Positions 14,875-23,601 of a stretch of DNA of 64,000 bases are shown here, piece after piece. Source of the stretch: Mycobacterium sp. IDR2000157661 (GTDB lineage Bacteria > Actinomycetota > Actinomycetes > Mycobacteriales > Mycobacteriaceae); NCBI RefSeq assembly GCF_022317005.1, contig NZ_CP081006.1:992001-1056000 (forward strand). Direction: 5' to 3'. Position 1 is the stretch's first letter; each line of letters opens with the position of its first letter. The translations under genes were made by a program, and so were the position numbers. The notes below the pieces were generated by a model that searched no databases, was not told where the DNA came from, and saw nothing but the letters and a program-made list of their open reading frames with translations.

Positions 14875-17241
14875 TTACAGACGTGCTGCCGGCCGCTGTT
14901 CGCCTGTCCGGACGGCCCGTGGCGGCGATGCGTTCGGCAGCTTCAGGCGCTTGAGTAACAGCGCGTTGACGGCGACGATCAGGCTGGATCCCGACATCGA
15001 CAGTGCCGCGATCTCGGGGCGAAGCACCAGACCGAACGCCGGCTCGAAAACGCCAGCGGCGATAGGCAGGGCAATGACGTTGTAACCCACGGCCCACCAT
15101 AGATTCTGGCGCATCTTGCGCAGGGTTGCGCGCCCGATGCGCAGCGCGATCGGCACATCGAGCGGGTCCGAGCGCATCAGCACCAGATCGGCGGTCTCGA
15201 TCGCGACATCCGTGCCGGCACCGATGGCCACCCCCAGGTCGGCCTGCGCCAGGGCGGGGGCATCGTTGACACCGTCGCCGACCATCGCCGCCTTCTTACC
15301 GTCACGCTGCAGTGCAGCGATATTGGCGGCCTTGTCCCCGGGCAGCACCTCGGCGATGACGGAGTCGATCCCGAGCTGGGTGGCGATGCGCTTTGCGGTG
15401 GCCTCGTTGTCACCGCTGAGCATCACGACCTCTACATCAAGGTCATGCAGCGCAGCCACGGCATCGGCCGATGTCTCGCGGGCGGCGTCAGCTAGCGCGA
15501 TGACTGCGACCCCCACACCGTCGTCGGCCACCAGCACCGCGGTGCGCCCGCTGGCGGCCAGCTCGTCGCGCCGGTCCATCAATTCGCCGAACTCCGCCTC
15601 CTGCTCGATCATCAGTTTGCGGTTACCGACCGCGACAAGGCGGCCATCCACCTCGGCGGTGGCACCGTGACCCGGCACATTGCGGAAGTTTCGCGACGTG
15701 GGCGGTGTGACACCGCGATTCAGCGCGTACCTCACTATCGCTGCCGCCAGTGGATGTTCGGATTCGGTCTCCACAGCGGCGACCAAGCCGAGCACTTCCT
15801 TTTCGCCGATGCCGTCGACGACCACGTCGGTGACTTCGGGCTCGCCCTTGGTCAACGTGCCCGTCTTGTCCATGACGACGGTGTCGATGCGCGCCGATGT
15901 TTCCAGTGCCGTGGCGTTCTTAAACAGCACGCCACGCTTGGCACCCAGCCCCGAGCCGACCATGATCGCCGTAGGAGTGGCCAAACCGAGGGCGTCGGGA
16001 CAGGTGATCACCACGACCGTGATCGCGAACAACAGCGCAGTCTCCACCCCCGCACCGGCCAACCACCACACCAGGAAGGTGGCGGTCCCGCCGACCAACG
16101 CGACCAGTACCAACCAGAACGCGGCACGGTCGGCAAGTCGCTGCCCGGGTGCCTTCGAGTTCTGGGCCTGCTGAACCATCTCGACGATCTGCGCAAGGAC
16201 GGTATCGGAGCCCACCTTGGTTGTCCGCACCCGCAGCGTGCCGGTGGTGTTGATCGAGGCGCCGACGACCTCCGAACCGGGGTCTTTGCTCACCGGCAGG
16301 CTTTCGCCCGTCACCATCGACTCGTCGACCTCAGAGTGCCCCTCCTGCACGGTGCCGTCGACTGGAATCTTGGCCCCTGGTCGGATCAACAGCAGATCCC
16401 CGACCACCACGTCGGCGGTGAGGATCTCGACCGGTTTACCGTCGCGCAACACCGTCGCCATCGGCGGCGCAAGCTCTAACAGCGTGCGGATCGCCTCGTT
16501 CGCCCCTCCGCGCGCACGCATTTCAAACCAGTGTCCCAGCAGCACGAACGTCGCCAAGACCGACGCGGCTTCATAGAACACCTCACCGCCGCCGGTGAGC
16601 GTGACGCCGAGGCTGTATAGCCAGCCAGCGCCGATCGCCACGGCCACCAGCACCATCATGTCCAGGGTCCGCGCTCGCAACGCCCGCCAGGCACCGTCGA
16701 AGAAGATCCACGATGAGTAGAAGACCACCGGCAAGCTCAACAACAGTGTGAAGACGTCGGCTCGCATCCCCAACGGTGTGGGCAGCGAAATGCCAAACAT
16801 GTCGGTGCCCATCGGCGACCACAGCACTATGGGTATCGACAAGATCAGCGCGACCAGGAACCGGTTCCGCATGTCGCGGACCATGGCGTCCATCGACATC
16901 GCGGCGTGTCCGCCGTGACCCCCCATCTCGTCCACGCCACGCTCGGTCGCCTGCTCAGGCACCGCGGCGGGCGGTTCGGTCATCGCATCGCAGACATGGT
17001 CCGGGACCGAGCGGCCCGCACAGTGGAAACCACATTCGCGCAACCACTTCGACAACTCCGCGACAGAAGTCTGAGCTGGGTCGTAGGTGACCGTCGCAGT
17101 CTGGTTGACAGCGTTGGCCTCAGCCGATATGACGCCGGGGCGGCGCAGCAGCGTTGACTCCACCGAGGCCGCCGAAGTCGCCCAGTGTTGGTCGCCCACA
17201 TGTAACACGGTCGTACGGCGACCGGCCGGCGGTGTGCTCAT
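14875..17241 (-). CDS. P1B-type heavy-metal translocating ATPase with CPD motif
   Basis: A 788-aa pump. An N-terminal HMA-like fold spans about 12-70 but lacks the CxxC pair (GDQHWAT in its place). A His/Met segment [14 protein letters not shown] follows, then eight predicted helices. TGES lies at 311-314, the phosphorylated DKTGT at 458-462, GDGVNDAP in the C-terminal third, and MSGSS in the last helix. The transmembrane metal motif is CPD (414-416) instead of CPC (CopA) or CPH (CopB), so the ion is uncertain; copper is the default guess. The ATG at 17241 is chosen because GGGGAGG stands 5 nt before it; a start 10 codons earlier is possible. Confidence 0.9.
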   Translation of the reverse strand: MSTPPAGRRTTVLHVGDQHWATSAASVESTLLRRPGVISAEANAVNQTATVTYDPAQTSVAELSKWLRECGFHCAGRSVPDHVCDAMTEPPAAVPEQATERGVDEMGGHGGHAAMSMDAMVRDMRNRFLVALILSIPIVLWSPMGTDMFGISLPTPLGMRADVFTLLLSLPVVFYSSWIFFDGAWRALRARTLDMMVLVAVAIGAGWLYSLGVTLTGGGEVFYEAASVLATFVLLGHWFEMRARGGANEAIRTLLELAPPMATVLRDGKPVEILTADVVVGDLLLIRPGAKIPVDGTVQEGHSEVDESMVTGESLPVSKDPGSEVVGASINTTGTLRVRTTKVGSDTVLAQIVEMVQQAQNSKAPGQRLADRAAFWLVLVALVGGTATFLVWWLAGAGVETALLFAITVVVITCPDALGLATPTAIMVGSGLGAKRGVLFKNATALETSARIDTVVMDKTGTLTKGEPEVTDVVVDGIGEKEVLGLVAAVETESEHPLAAAIVRYALNRGVTPPTSRNFRNVPGHGATAEVDGRLVAVGNRKLMIEQEAEFGELMDRRDELAASGRTAVLVADDGVGVAVIALADAARETSADAVAALHDLDVEVVMLSGDNEATAKRIATQLGIDSVIAEVLPGDKAANIAALQRDGKKAAMVGDGVNDAPALAQADLGVAIGAGTDVAIETADLVLMRSDPLDVPIALRIGRATLRKMRQNLWWAVGYNVIALPIAAGVFEPAFGLVLRPEIAALSMSGSSLIVAVNALLLKRLKLPNASPPRAVRTGEQRPAARL

Positions 17242-17444
17242 CGAATCCTCCCCGATCACTTTCACGCTCAAACATCATCGCGCCCACGGCCTCCGCGCGG
17301 AAGGGCGGAGGCGAATCCCTTGTGCCTACTGTTCGACTCGCTGTGGCTGATCAGCTGCGGACCGCGGCGATGCAGATTGGGAAATCTACGGCTCTGATCA
17401 GTACGTACCTTTTCCCTACATTGCTGCGACGCGTCCGGCGCCGC

Positions 17445-17887
17445 GATTCTGACCACTTCCTCGGGAGCGGCCATACCGGCCTAGGCGACAGTGAGGCTCC
17501 GTCGAATCTCGGCCTCATTGAAAGCACCGACGGGGGACAGTCATGGAGCTCCGTGTCGCTGAAGGGCGAGGCCGATTTCCACTCCCTGGAGTACCGGCAC
17601 AACACGATCTACGGCCTGGACAGCCTGACCTCTGCACTGCTGGTGAGCGGACAGAATGGCACCTGGGAGCGGCGCGCTGAAATTCCGGCAGCCGACATCG
17701 CGGTGTCGCCGAGGACGTCGGACGAGATTCTGGCGACGACCGCTGAAGGGCTGGTGCACAGCATCGACCAGGGCAGGACATTTTCGCCGGTCGCAGGTAA
17801 GCCTCCGTTGAGGCTGCTCAGCTGGGCTGACGACGGGCCACTTGTCGGTGTGGACCCTTCCGGCGCGGTCTACGCCAGCACCGCAGC
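17445..17887 (+). pseudogene. fragment of an F510_1955-type (BNR/sortilin-like) propeller protein
   Basis: Frame from DHFLGSGHTGLGDSEAP through NLGLIESTDGGQSWSSVS, LKGEADFHSLEYR, LLVSGQNGTWERRAEI and GPLVGVDPSGAVYAS reproduces the middle of an F510_1955 family propeller. The signal peptide and first blades are missing before 17445, and the sequence loses similarity after about 17887. Intact members are commonly near copper ATPase genes in actinobacteria, as far as I recall. The reading frame extends both ways only by chance. This is a remnant, and it is the right-hand edge of the accessory island. Confidence 0.75.
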
Positions 17888-17903
17888 GTGCTGTACTGAT
17901 CCG

Positions 17904-17967
17904 CCGCGAGCGACCGCTCCAGTACAGGTTCTACCGGCGTGCCGCGTACAGACACGGTCGCTCGCGG
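17904..17967. terminator. intergenic hairpin with 13-bp arms
   Basis: CCGCGAGCGACCG (17904-17916) and CGGTCGCTCGCGG (17955-17967) are perfect inverted arms around a 38-nt loop, immediately before a -10 hexamer. The arms resemble those of the hairpin at 1859-1918 (both contain CGCGAGCG or its reverse). Terminator or insulating hairpin is inferred. Confidence 0.45.
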
Positions 17968-17973
17968 GGTTTG

Positions 17974-17979
17974 TAGGGT
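17974..17979 (+). promoter_or_regulatory. -10 hexamer TAGGGT, leaderless type
   Basis: TAGGGT is followed by 7 nt and ATG at 17987. No Shine-Dalgarno sequence is present. Confidence 0.5.
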
Positions 17980-17986
17980 GGCGGGC

Positions 17987-19366
17987 ATGCGAGTGGGGCG
18001 CCGCGAGGCCATTGCCGTCACCATCGGCGTGCTGTTGGTCGTCGCGGCGTTTGTGGTACCGCGCCTGAATCTGGGCATCGTCACGCCGTTGATCAACGCC
18101 AGTCCGCAGCGCTTCCGCGACTTCGCGGGCACCGCGCCACTGTTCGGGTGGTGGAACGCGCATGTCGGCTGGGGCACCGTCCCGGCGATCGTCATCGGCA
18201 TCGCGGCGGTGGTGTGGGGTCAGTCGCTGGCGCTGCGGTTGCCGTGGCGCGCGCTGCCCTGGGTGACCTGGGCGACCGCCTGCGGGTGGGCGTTCTCGCT
18301 GGCGATGATCGACGGCTGGCAGCGCGGCTTCGCGGGCAGGCTCACCGCCCGGCACGAGTACCTGCGTCAGGTGCCGACGGTCACCGACATCCCCGAGGCG
18401 CTGCGCACCTTCTCCGACCGGATCCTCGACTACCAGCCGGACTCGTGGATCACCCATGTGTCCGGGCATCCGCCCGGCGCGCTGCTGACCTTCGTGTGGC
18501 TGGACCGCATCGGGCTGTCCGGCGGTGCATGGGCCGGCCTGCTGTGCCTGCTCGTCGGGTCCAGCGCGGCGGCCGCCATCGTGGTGGCCGTGCGGGCGCT
18601 GGCCGACGAGCAGACCGCGCGGATGGCGGCGCCGTTCGTGGCGGTGGCGCCCACCGCCATCTGGATCGCCGTGTCGGCCGACGGCTACTTCGCCGGTGTC
18701 GCGGCGTGGGGCATCGCGCTGCTGGCCCTGTCCGTCAAGGACCGCGGCGAGCCGCGAATTGGGCACCGGGTGCGCTGGCCCGCGGTGGCCGCAATCGGCG
18801 CCGGGCTGCTGCTGGGGTGGGGCATCTTCCTCAACTACGGCATCGGGTTGATGGCGCTGCCCGCGCTCGCCGTGCTGTTGTGCGCGCCGGACTGGCGGGC
18901 CGCACTGCGAGCCGTGGCACCCGCCGTCGTCGCCGCGGTCGCCGTCGTGGCGGTGTTCCTGGCAGTCGGGTTCTGGTGGTTCGACGGCTACACGCTTGTG
19001 CAGGAACGCTATTGGCAGGGCATCGCCAACGACCGGCCGTTCCAGTACTGGGCGTGGGCGAACCTGGCGTCGACGGTGTGCGCGATCGGACTCGGCAGTG
19101 TCGCCGGCATCGGCCGAGTGTTCGACATCGCCGCGATCCGGCGCCGCCCCGGGCTGCACATGCTCGTCATCGGCGCCCTGCTGGCGATCCTGTTCGCCGA
19201 CCTGTCGATGCTGAGCAAGGCCGAAACCGAACGCATCTGGCTGCCGTTCATGATCTGGCTGACCGCGGCCGGGGCGTTGCTGCCGCCGCGGTCGCAACGC
19301 TGGTGGCTCGCACTCAACGTGCTGGGCGCCCTGCTCATCAACCACTTCATCCTGACGAACTGGTGA
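17987..19366 (+). CDS. polytopic membrane protein, GT-C glycosyltransferase-like (Rv0541c-like)
   Basis: A 459-aa protein with about ten hydrophobic helices. A conserved loop with DYQPDSWITHVSGHPPGALL follows the first helices; the acidic/His loop after helix 1 is the position used for lipid-linked sugar donors in GT-C enzymes. C-terminal loop MLSKAETERIWLPFMIW ends close to the last helix. The ATG at 17987 is set by the leaderless promoter; an upstream start would run into the hairpin. Substrate and product are unknown. In M. tuberculosis the matching gene neighbours menE and the DUF2064/GT2 pair, so a cell-envelope role is likely. Confidence 0.75.
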   Translation: MRVGRREAIAVTIGVLLVVAAFVVPRLNLGIVTPLINASPQRFRDFAGTAPLFGWWNAHVGWGTVPAIVIGIAAVVWGQSLALRLPWRALPWVTWATACGWAFSLAMIDGWQRGFAGRLTARHEYLRQVPTVTDIPEALRTFSDRILDYQPDSWITHVSGHPPGALLTFVWLDRIGLSGGAWAGLLCLLVGSSAAAAIVVAVRALADEQTARMAAPFVAVAPTAIWIAVSADGYFAGVAAWGIALLALSVKDRGEPRIGHRVRWPAVAAIGAGLLLGWGIFLNYGIGLMALPALAVLLCAPDWRAALRAVAPAVVAAVAVVAVFLAVGFWWFDGYTLVQERYWQGIANDRPFQYWAWANLASTVCAIGLGSVAGIGRVFDIAAIRRRPGLHMLVIGALLAILFADLSMLSKAETERIWLPFMIWLTAAGALLPPRSQRWWLALNVLGALLINHFILTNW

Positions 19367-19452
19367 CGCCGCGTCTCGATCACCCCTGACGAATCCGTAA
19401 CGGAAGCGGCTGGGGCGTCCACCATGGAGCATGAAACAGGAAGGTGGACGTC

Positions 19453-20802
19453 ATGGACGACGGTGAGCGTCGCGACACGAACGCACCGACCGACTCGGGC
19501 GGCTACGGGTTTCCCGAACGTGCGTGGCGGGGCTTGGACGAGCATCCCCCGCCCGGTGTCGGTCTGCTGAACCGCTGGCGCAGTCCACTGCGCGGCCTTT
19601 GGCTGACCTCGATGCTGGGTGCGGTGCTGCTGGTGACGCTGCCGATCGTGATCATCACCGGGCTGCTGTCCTACATCGCCTACGGGCCGCAGTTCGGTCA
19701 GGCGATTCCAGCGGATGTGGGCGGACTCAAACTGCCGACCTTCGCCTGGCCGACCGACCCCTCGTGGTTGTACCGGCTCAACCAGGGCCTGCACGTCATC
19801 GGCGGCCTGGTCCTGATCCCGGTTGTGCTGGCCAAGCTGTGGTCGGTGATCCCGCGGCTGTTCGCCTGGCCACCGTCCCGGTCGATCGCACAAGTGCTGG
19901 AACGGTTGTCGCTGCTTCTGCTGGTCGGCGGCATCCTGTTCGAGATCGTCACCGGTGTGCTGAACATCCAGTACGACTACATCTTCGGCTTCAGCTTCTA
20001 CACCGCTCACTACTACGGCGCCTGGGTGTTCATCGCCGGGTTCGTCATGCACATCGCGATCAAGATTCCGCGGATGTGGACCGGTCTGCGGTCGCGGTCC
20101 ATGCGCGAGGTGCTGCGCACCCGGCGCGAGGACACCGTCGCCGAACCGTATGAGCCCGAGGGCCTGGCCCCCGCCGACCCCGGGCCCGCGACGTTGAGCC
20201 GACGCGGCGCGCTGGCCCTCGTCGGTGGTGGGGCGTTGCTGATGGCCGTCGTCACGGCCGGCCAGACCATCGGCGGGTGGGCGCGCCAGACCGCCTTCCT
20301 CCTGCCCCGCGGGCTGACCAGCGGTGACGGGCCCAATGACTTCCCGATCAACCGCACCGCCGAGGCGGCGGGCGTCATCCCCCTACTTGCCGGCGGCGAC
20401 CGGTGGCGACTCACCCTCACCGGCGGGTCGGAGCCGGTGGTCCTCGACCGTGCCACGTTGAGTGCCATGCCGCAGCACACCGCCCGGCTGCCGATCGCCT
20501 GCGTCGAGGGCTGGTCGACGACCGAGGTGTGGACCGGGGTGCAGTTGCGGGAACTCGCACAGCTCGCCGGTGTGCCGGACCCGAGTTCGGCGTTCGTCCA
20601 GTCGGTGGAGCGGCGCGGCGGGTTCAACCGCGCGACGCTGCAGAGCAATCAGGTGCTGCACCCCGATTCGCTGCTGGCACTGCGGGTCAACGGCGCCGAG
20701 CTGTCACTCGACCACGGATTCCCTGCGCGGATCATCGTCCCGGCGCTGCCCGGCGTGCACAACACCAAATGGGTCGAGTTCATCGACTTCCGAGGCGCCT
20801 GA
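19453..20802 (+). CDS. membrane-anchored molybdopterin-dependent oxidoreductase (b561-like helices + sulfite-oxidase-type domain)
   Basis: A 449-aa two-part protein. Residues ~50-220 form four membrane helices with His residues in LNQGLHVIGG, AHYYGAWVF and MHIAIKIPRMW, placed as in cytochrome b561/NarI-like haem-binding anchors. Residues ~290-449 are a sulfite-oxidase-type molybdopterin fold with the Mo-ligand Cys in LPIACVEGWST and the terminal IIVPALPGVHNTKWVEFIDF. A short twin-Arg-like RRGALALVGGG segment precedes the second part. AGGAAGG at 19438-19444 is 8 nt from ATG 19453, preferred over the GTG at 19444. The next two genes overlap or abut it. Electrons probably pass between quinone and an extracytoplasmic substrate; inferred. 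Confidence 0.85.
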   Translation: MDDGERRDTNAPTDSGGYGFPERAWRGLDEHPPPGVGLLNRWRSPLRGLWLTSMLGAVLLVTLPIVIITGLLSYIAYGPQFGQAIPADVGGLKLPTFAWPTDPSWLYRLNQGLHVIGGLVLIPVVLAKLWSVIPRLFAWPPSRSIAQVLERLSLLLLVGGILFEIVTGVLNIQYDYIFGFSFYTAHYYGAWVFIAGFVMHIAIKIPRMWTGLRSRSMREVLRTRREDTVAEPYEPEGLAPADPGPATLSRRGALALVGGGALLMAVVTAGQTIGGWARQTAFLLPRGLTSGDGPNDFPINRTAEAAGVIPLLAGGDRWRLTLTGGSEPVVLDRATLSAMPQHTARLPIACVEGWSTTEVWTGVQLRELAQLAGVPDPSSAFVQSVERRGGFNRATLQSNQVLHPDSLLALRVNGAELSLDHGFPARIIVPALPGVHNTKWVEFIDFRGA

Positions 20803-20803
20803 C

Positions 20804-21277
20804 ATGCGCACCGCACTGGCCCACTTCCGAAGGGCCTACGGATCACACCCGCTGCACCTGCTGACCCTGGTCGCCGGCTTCGCGCTGTTCGGCTATGTGA
20901 TCGCCACCCTCACTCCCGCTGCGCTGTGGAACGACCGCACGTGGTGGCAGTCCATTCTGGTGTGGTTCGCCGTCGCCATCATTGCCCACGACCTCGTGCT
21001 GTTTCCCGTCTATGCGCTGGCCGATCGAATCCTGCTCGCCGCGAACGGGTTCCGGTCCCGGGTGCCGGCTGTCAACTACGTCCGGATCCCCGCGCTGGCC
21101 TCCGGGCTGACGCTGCTGGTGTTCCTGCCCGGCATCATCGAACAGGGTGCGCGCACCTTCTACGCGGCAACGGGCATGACCCAGGAACCGTTCCTGCAGC
21201 GGTGGCTGCTGTTCACCGCCGCGGTGTTCGGCACGAGTGCGTTCCTCTACGCGATCCGATCGGTGGTACGACGATGA
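20804..21277 (+). CDS. four-helix membrane protein of the molybdopterin operon
   Basis: A 157-aa integral membrane protein starting one nucleotide after the oxidoreductase stop. Hydrophobic segments: LLTLVAGFALFGYVIATL, SILVWFAVAIIAHDLVLFPVYAL, IPALASGLTLLVFLPGII and WLLFTAAVFGTSAFLYAI. Charged loops are short; AIIAHDLVLFP and ALADRIL lie at a helix end, giving one buried His-Asp pair. I do not recognise a named family. Its fixed place between the oxidoreductase and a secreted propeller suggests an accessory or electron-transfer subunit. Confidence 0.75.
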   Translation: MRTALAHFRRAYGSHPLHLLTLVAGFALFGYVIATLTPAALWNDRTWWQSILVWFAVAIIAHDLVLFPVYALADRILLAANGFRSRVPAVNYVRIPALASGLTLLVFLPGIIEQGARTFYAATGMTQEPFLQRWLLFTAAVFGTSAFLYAIRSVVRR

Positions 21278-22311
21278 GAACCTCGAAATCTCTTGCGGCC
21301 CTGTCCCTCAGCGCAGCCCTGGTGGGCTGCGGCGGGGGGTCGGAACCCCCGGCGCCGACGTCGCCCCCGACGCCCGTACCCGCGGCCGAACCGGCCCGCG
21401 CCGACGCCCCCGACACCCGGCCTGCCGGGCGGGTGGTGCCGCTGCCGAGCGTGCCCGAGGGCATCGTGGTCGGGGAGTCCGGGGTCGCGGCCGTGGCGGT
21501 GCGCAACCGCGCGGCGATCGCGCTCGTGGACTCCACCACCGGTGCAGTGCGCCAGACCATTCCGACCGACGGCGCCGCGCGCCACCTGAGCCTGGCCGGG
21601 CCGGACGGCCCGGTGCTGGCCCCGTTGGAGACCACCGACCGACTTGTGCTGCTGGACCTGCCCGACGGCAGACAGACGTCGGTGCCCGGCGTCGGTAGGC
21701 AACCGCACGATGCCGTGCGCACCGCCGACGGCACCATCGTCGTCACCAACGAGCGCGGCGGCGGGGTGGTGTTCGTCCGCGACGGCGCCATCGTCGGGTC
21801 GCTGCCCGCGGGCCCGCCCCAACCCGGCGGCGTCGCGGCCGTCGGCGACTACGCCGCCGTGGCCGATGTGCAGGGCAACGGCGTCTGGGTCTACGACGGG
21901 CGCGGTCGACGGCAGGTCGCGCAGGCTCCGGTCGGCACGAAGCTGACCCACGCGGTAGCCCTGTCCGGTGACCTCGCCGCGTTCGCCGACACCGACGGTG
22001 ACGCCGTGCTGATCGAGCGCATCGACCCGCAGGTCACCGAGATCTCGCGCATCGACTCGCCGGGCAAGCCGTACGGGCTCGCCTTCGATCCGCAGCGCCG
22101 CCTGCTGTTCGTCACGCTGACCGCGAGCAATCAACTGCAGGTGGTGGACCTGGCCGACCCGGCACAGCCTCGGGCGCTCGGCCTCCTGCCGACCGTGCAG
22201 CAGCCGAATTCGGTAGCTGTCGTCCCCGGCTCGGGAAACGTGCTGGTCACGGGCAGCACTGCGCGCGGCAGCCTGCAGATCATCACCGCCGATCTGCTGC
22301 CGAAAGCGTGA
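21274..22311 (+). CDS. YncE-like beta-propeller lipoprotein
   Basis: A 345-aa exported lipoprotein. The signal has a lipobox ending at Cys19 (LSAALVGC), then a Pro/Ala-rich linker of ~35 residues. The rest consists of repeated ~40-residue blades with DG turns, for example VGRQPHDAVRTADGTIVVTN and YGLAFDPQRRLLFVTL, the pattern of YVTN/YncE propellers. ATG at 21274 overlaps the preceding stop (ATGA). As the third gene of the molybdopterin operon it may act as an extracytoplasmic scaffold or binding partner; no ligand is visible. Confidence 0.85.
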   Translation: MRTSKSLAALSLSAALVGCGGGSEPPAPTSPPTPVPAAEPARADAPDTRPAGRVVPLPSVPEGIVVGESGVAAVAVRNRAAIALVDSTTGAVRQTIPTDGAARHLSLAGPDGPVLAPLETTDRLVLLDLPDGRQTSVPGVGRQPHDAVRTADGTIVVTNERGGGVVFVRDGAIVGSLPAGPPQPGGVAAVGDYAAVADVQGNGVWVYDGRGRRQVAQAPVGTKLTHAVALSGDLAAFADTDGDAVLIERIDPQVTEISRIDSPGKPYGLAFDPQRRLLFVTLTASNQLQVVDLADPAQPRALGLLPTVQQPNSVAVVPGSGNVLVTGSTARGSLQIITADLLPKA

Positions 22312-22312
22312 A

Positions 22313-22939
22313 CTAGGCCGTCAAAGTCGCCACGACACGGCTGCCGATCGGTTGGATGCGCGTCAACGCCAGACCGGCCTGCTCGGCGATCTCGGCGGCG
22401 CAGTCGATACCGACTGTGGCCCACTCGAACCACGGACCGATCGTCTGCGAGGTTTCCAGCCGCACCCACCCCGACCGGACGCCCCGGGCGAGCGACTCGA
22501 ATTCGACGATGCACTGCCCGCCTTGCCGCAGCAGTTCGGCCGCGCGGCGCAGCACCCGATGAGGGTCACCGCCGAGACCGACGTTGCCGTCGGCCAGCAG
22601 CACGGTCTGCCAGCGTCCCATGCCGGGCAGGGGGCCGAACACGTCGCGCCGCAACGCCGGGGCACCGCTGCGGCGGGCCAGACCAACCGCGGTGGCCGAC
22701 TGGTCGACCCCGAGCGCGGGGATACCTCGCCGGATCAACTCGGTCACCAACCGTCCCGGTCCGCAACCCAGGTCGATGGTCGGGCCGTCGCACAGGTCGA
22801 CGACGGCCTGGTCGAACCGGCCGTCGGCGTGCTCACCGCCCAGCCACCGGCGCACCGGCAGGCTGCGCACCTCGCCGTCGTCGTGACGGATCCAGCAGCG
22901 CTCGCCGTCGAGCGCGCGGTCATAGAGGTTGCCCAGCAT
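22313..22939 (-). CDS. class I SAM-dependent methyltransferase
   Basis: A 208-aa Rossmann-fold methyltransferase. Motif I is TIDLGCGPGRLVTELIRRG near residue 53, motif II near ALGVDQSATAVGLAR, motif III VLRRAAELLRQGGQCIVEFE. The start ATG at 22939 overlaps the stop of the DUF2064 gene (TGATG), so the GT2-DUF2064-methyltransferase set is a coupled operon. A much longer in-frame frame runs through the upstream gene and is not real. Substrate not known; partner enzymes suggest a nucleotide sugar or lipid-linked product. Confidence 0.85.
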   Translation of the reverse strand: MLGNLYDRALDGERCWIRHDDGEVRSLPVRRWLGGEHADGRFDQAVVDLCDGPTIDLGCGPGRLVTELIRRGIPALGVDQSATAVGLARRSGAPALRRDVFGPLPGMGRWQTVLLADGNVGLGGDPHRVLRRAAELLRQGGQCIVEFESLARGVRSGWVRLETSQTIGPWFEWATVGIDCAAEIAEQAGLALTRIQPIGSRVVATLTA

Positions 22940-23601
22940 CAGACCCCCACCGCTCGGGTGGCTCGGGCGAAATGGCTGTCGGCCGGGCACATTCGGCGCA
23001 CGGCCTCGATGTCGTCGACAGTGTCGACGTCGGCGAGCTCGGCCACCAGGCTGACGGCGACACCCTGGGCGTACAGCGCAGCCAAGGTCAACGCGCCGGT
23101 GTCGGACTGCGACATCGGCACGGCGCGTAGACATTCGGCGATCGCCGGGTCGGCGACACCCAACACCCACCAGCCGCCGTCCTCGGCCAGGCCGAGCACC
23201 GCGGCGGTGCCCAGAAGTTCTCCGGCGCACTCGGTGAGCATGTCGGTCGACACCTGAGGGGTGTCCATGCCGATCTGCAGGACGGGAAGACCGGTGGAGG
23301 CGTCGGCGTGCGCGTTGGCCAGCCGGTCGCCGAAGTCGGACCCCCGCTGTGCCACGACGGTGAAATCGGCGAGGCGCTGCCGTATCTCGTCGCCGAGGGC
23401 GGCCTCGCTCAGATCGCCGATCAGCGCCACCACCTTCTCCTGCATCGGTGCGGCGGCCACCGCGTCGAGCGTGTCGAGCAGCGCGGCCGCCGCGATGTGC
23501 GCGGCGGCCACGTCACCGATCGTGGCGGCGAGCCTGGTCTTGGCCAGACCGGGCACCGGTGCCTTCGCGACCACCAACCCCGCGACCGGGAGCGTCGTCA
23601 C
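22939..23601 (-). CDS. DUF2064 / TIGR04282-type glycosyltransferase-like protein (Rv0540c-like)
   Basis: A 220-aa GT-A-like nucleotidyl/glycosyl transferase. It opens with VAGLVVAKAPVPGLAKTRLA, the family's phosphate-binding start. The region QIGMDTPQVSTDML carries the acidic metal site, and LGLAEDGGWWVLGV the GGWW signature. GTG at 23601 overlaps the upstream GT2 stop (GTGA). The family is found beside GT2 enzymes and methyltransferases in actinobacteria, exactly as here, but its reaction is not established. Confidence 0.85.
   Translation of the reverse strand: MTTLPVAGLVVAKAPVPGLAKTRLAATIGDVAAAHIAAAALLDTLDAVAAAPMQEKVVALIGDLSEAALGDEIRQRLADFTVVAQRGSDFGDRLANAHADASTGLPVLQIGMDTPQVSTDMLTECAGELLGTAAVLGLAEDGGWWVLGVADPAIAECLRAVPMSQSDTGALTLAALYAQGVAVSLVAELADVDTVDDIEAVRRMCPADSHFARATRAVGV

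Noticed and set aside
14613..14954. 113-aa plus-strand frame with hydrophobic stretches between the FtsX and ATPase genes
   Set aside because: It overlaps the 3' end of the pump gene antisense, has no ribosome site or family match, and hydrophobicity in antisense frames is common in GC-rich DNA.
17242..17444. Possible CsoR/RicR copper operator upstream of the P1B ATPase
   Set aside because: Neither the long CsoR GC palindrome nor a TACCC-N5-GGGTA RicR box is visible in this interval.
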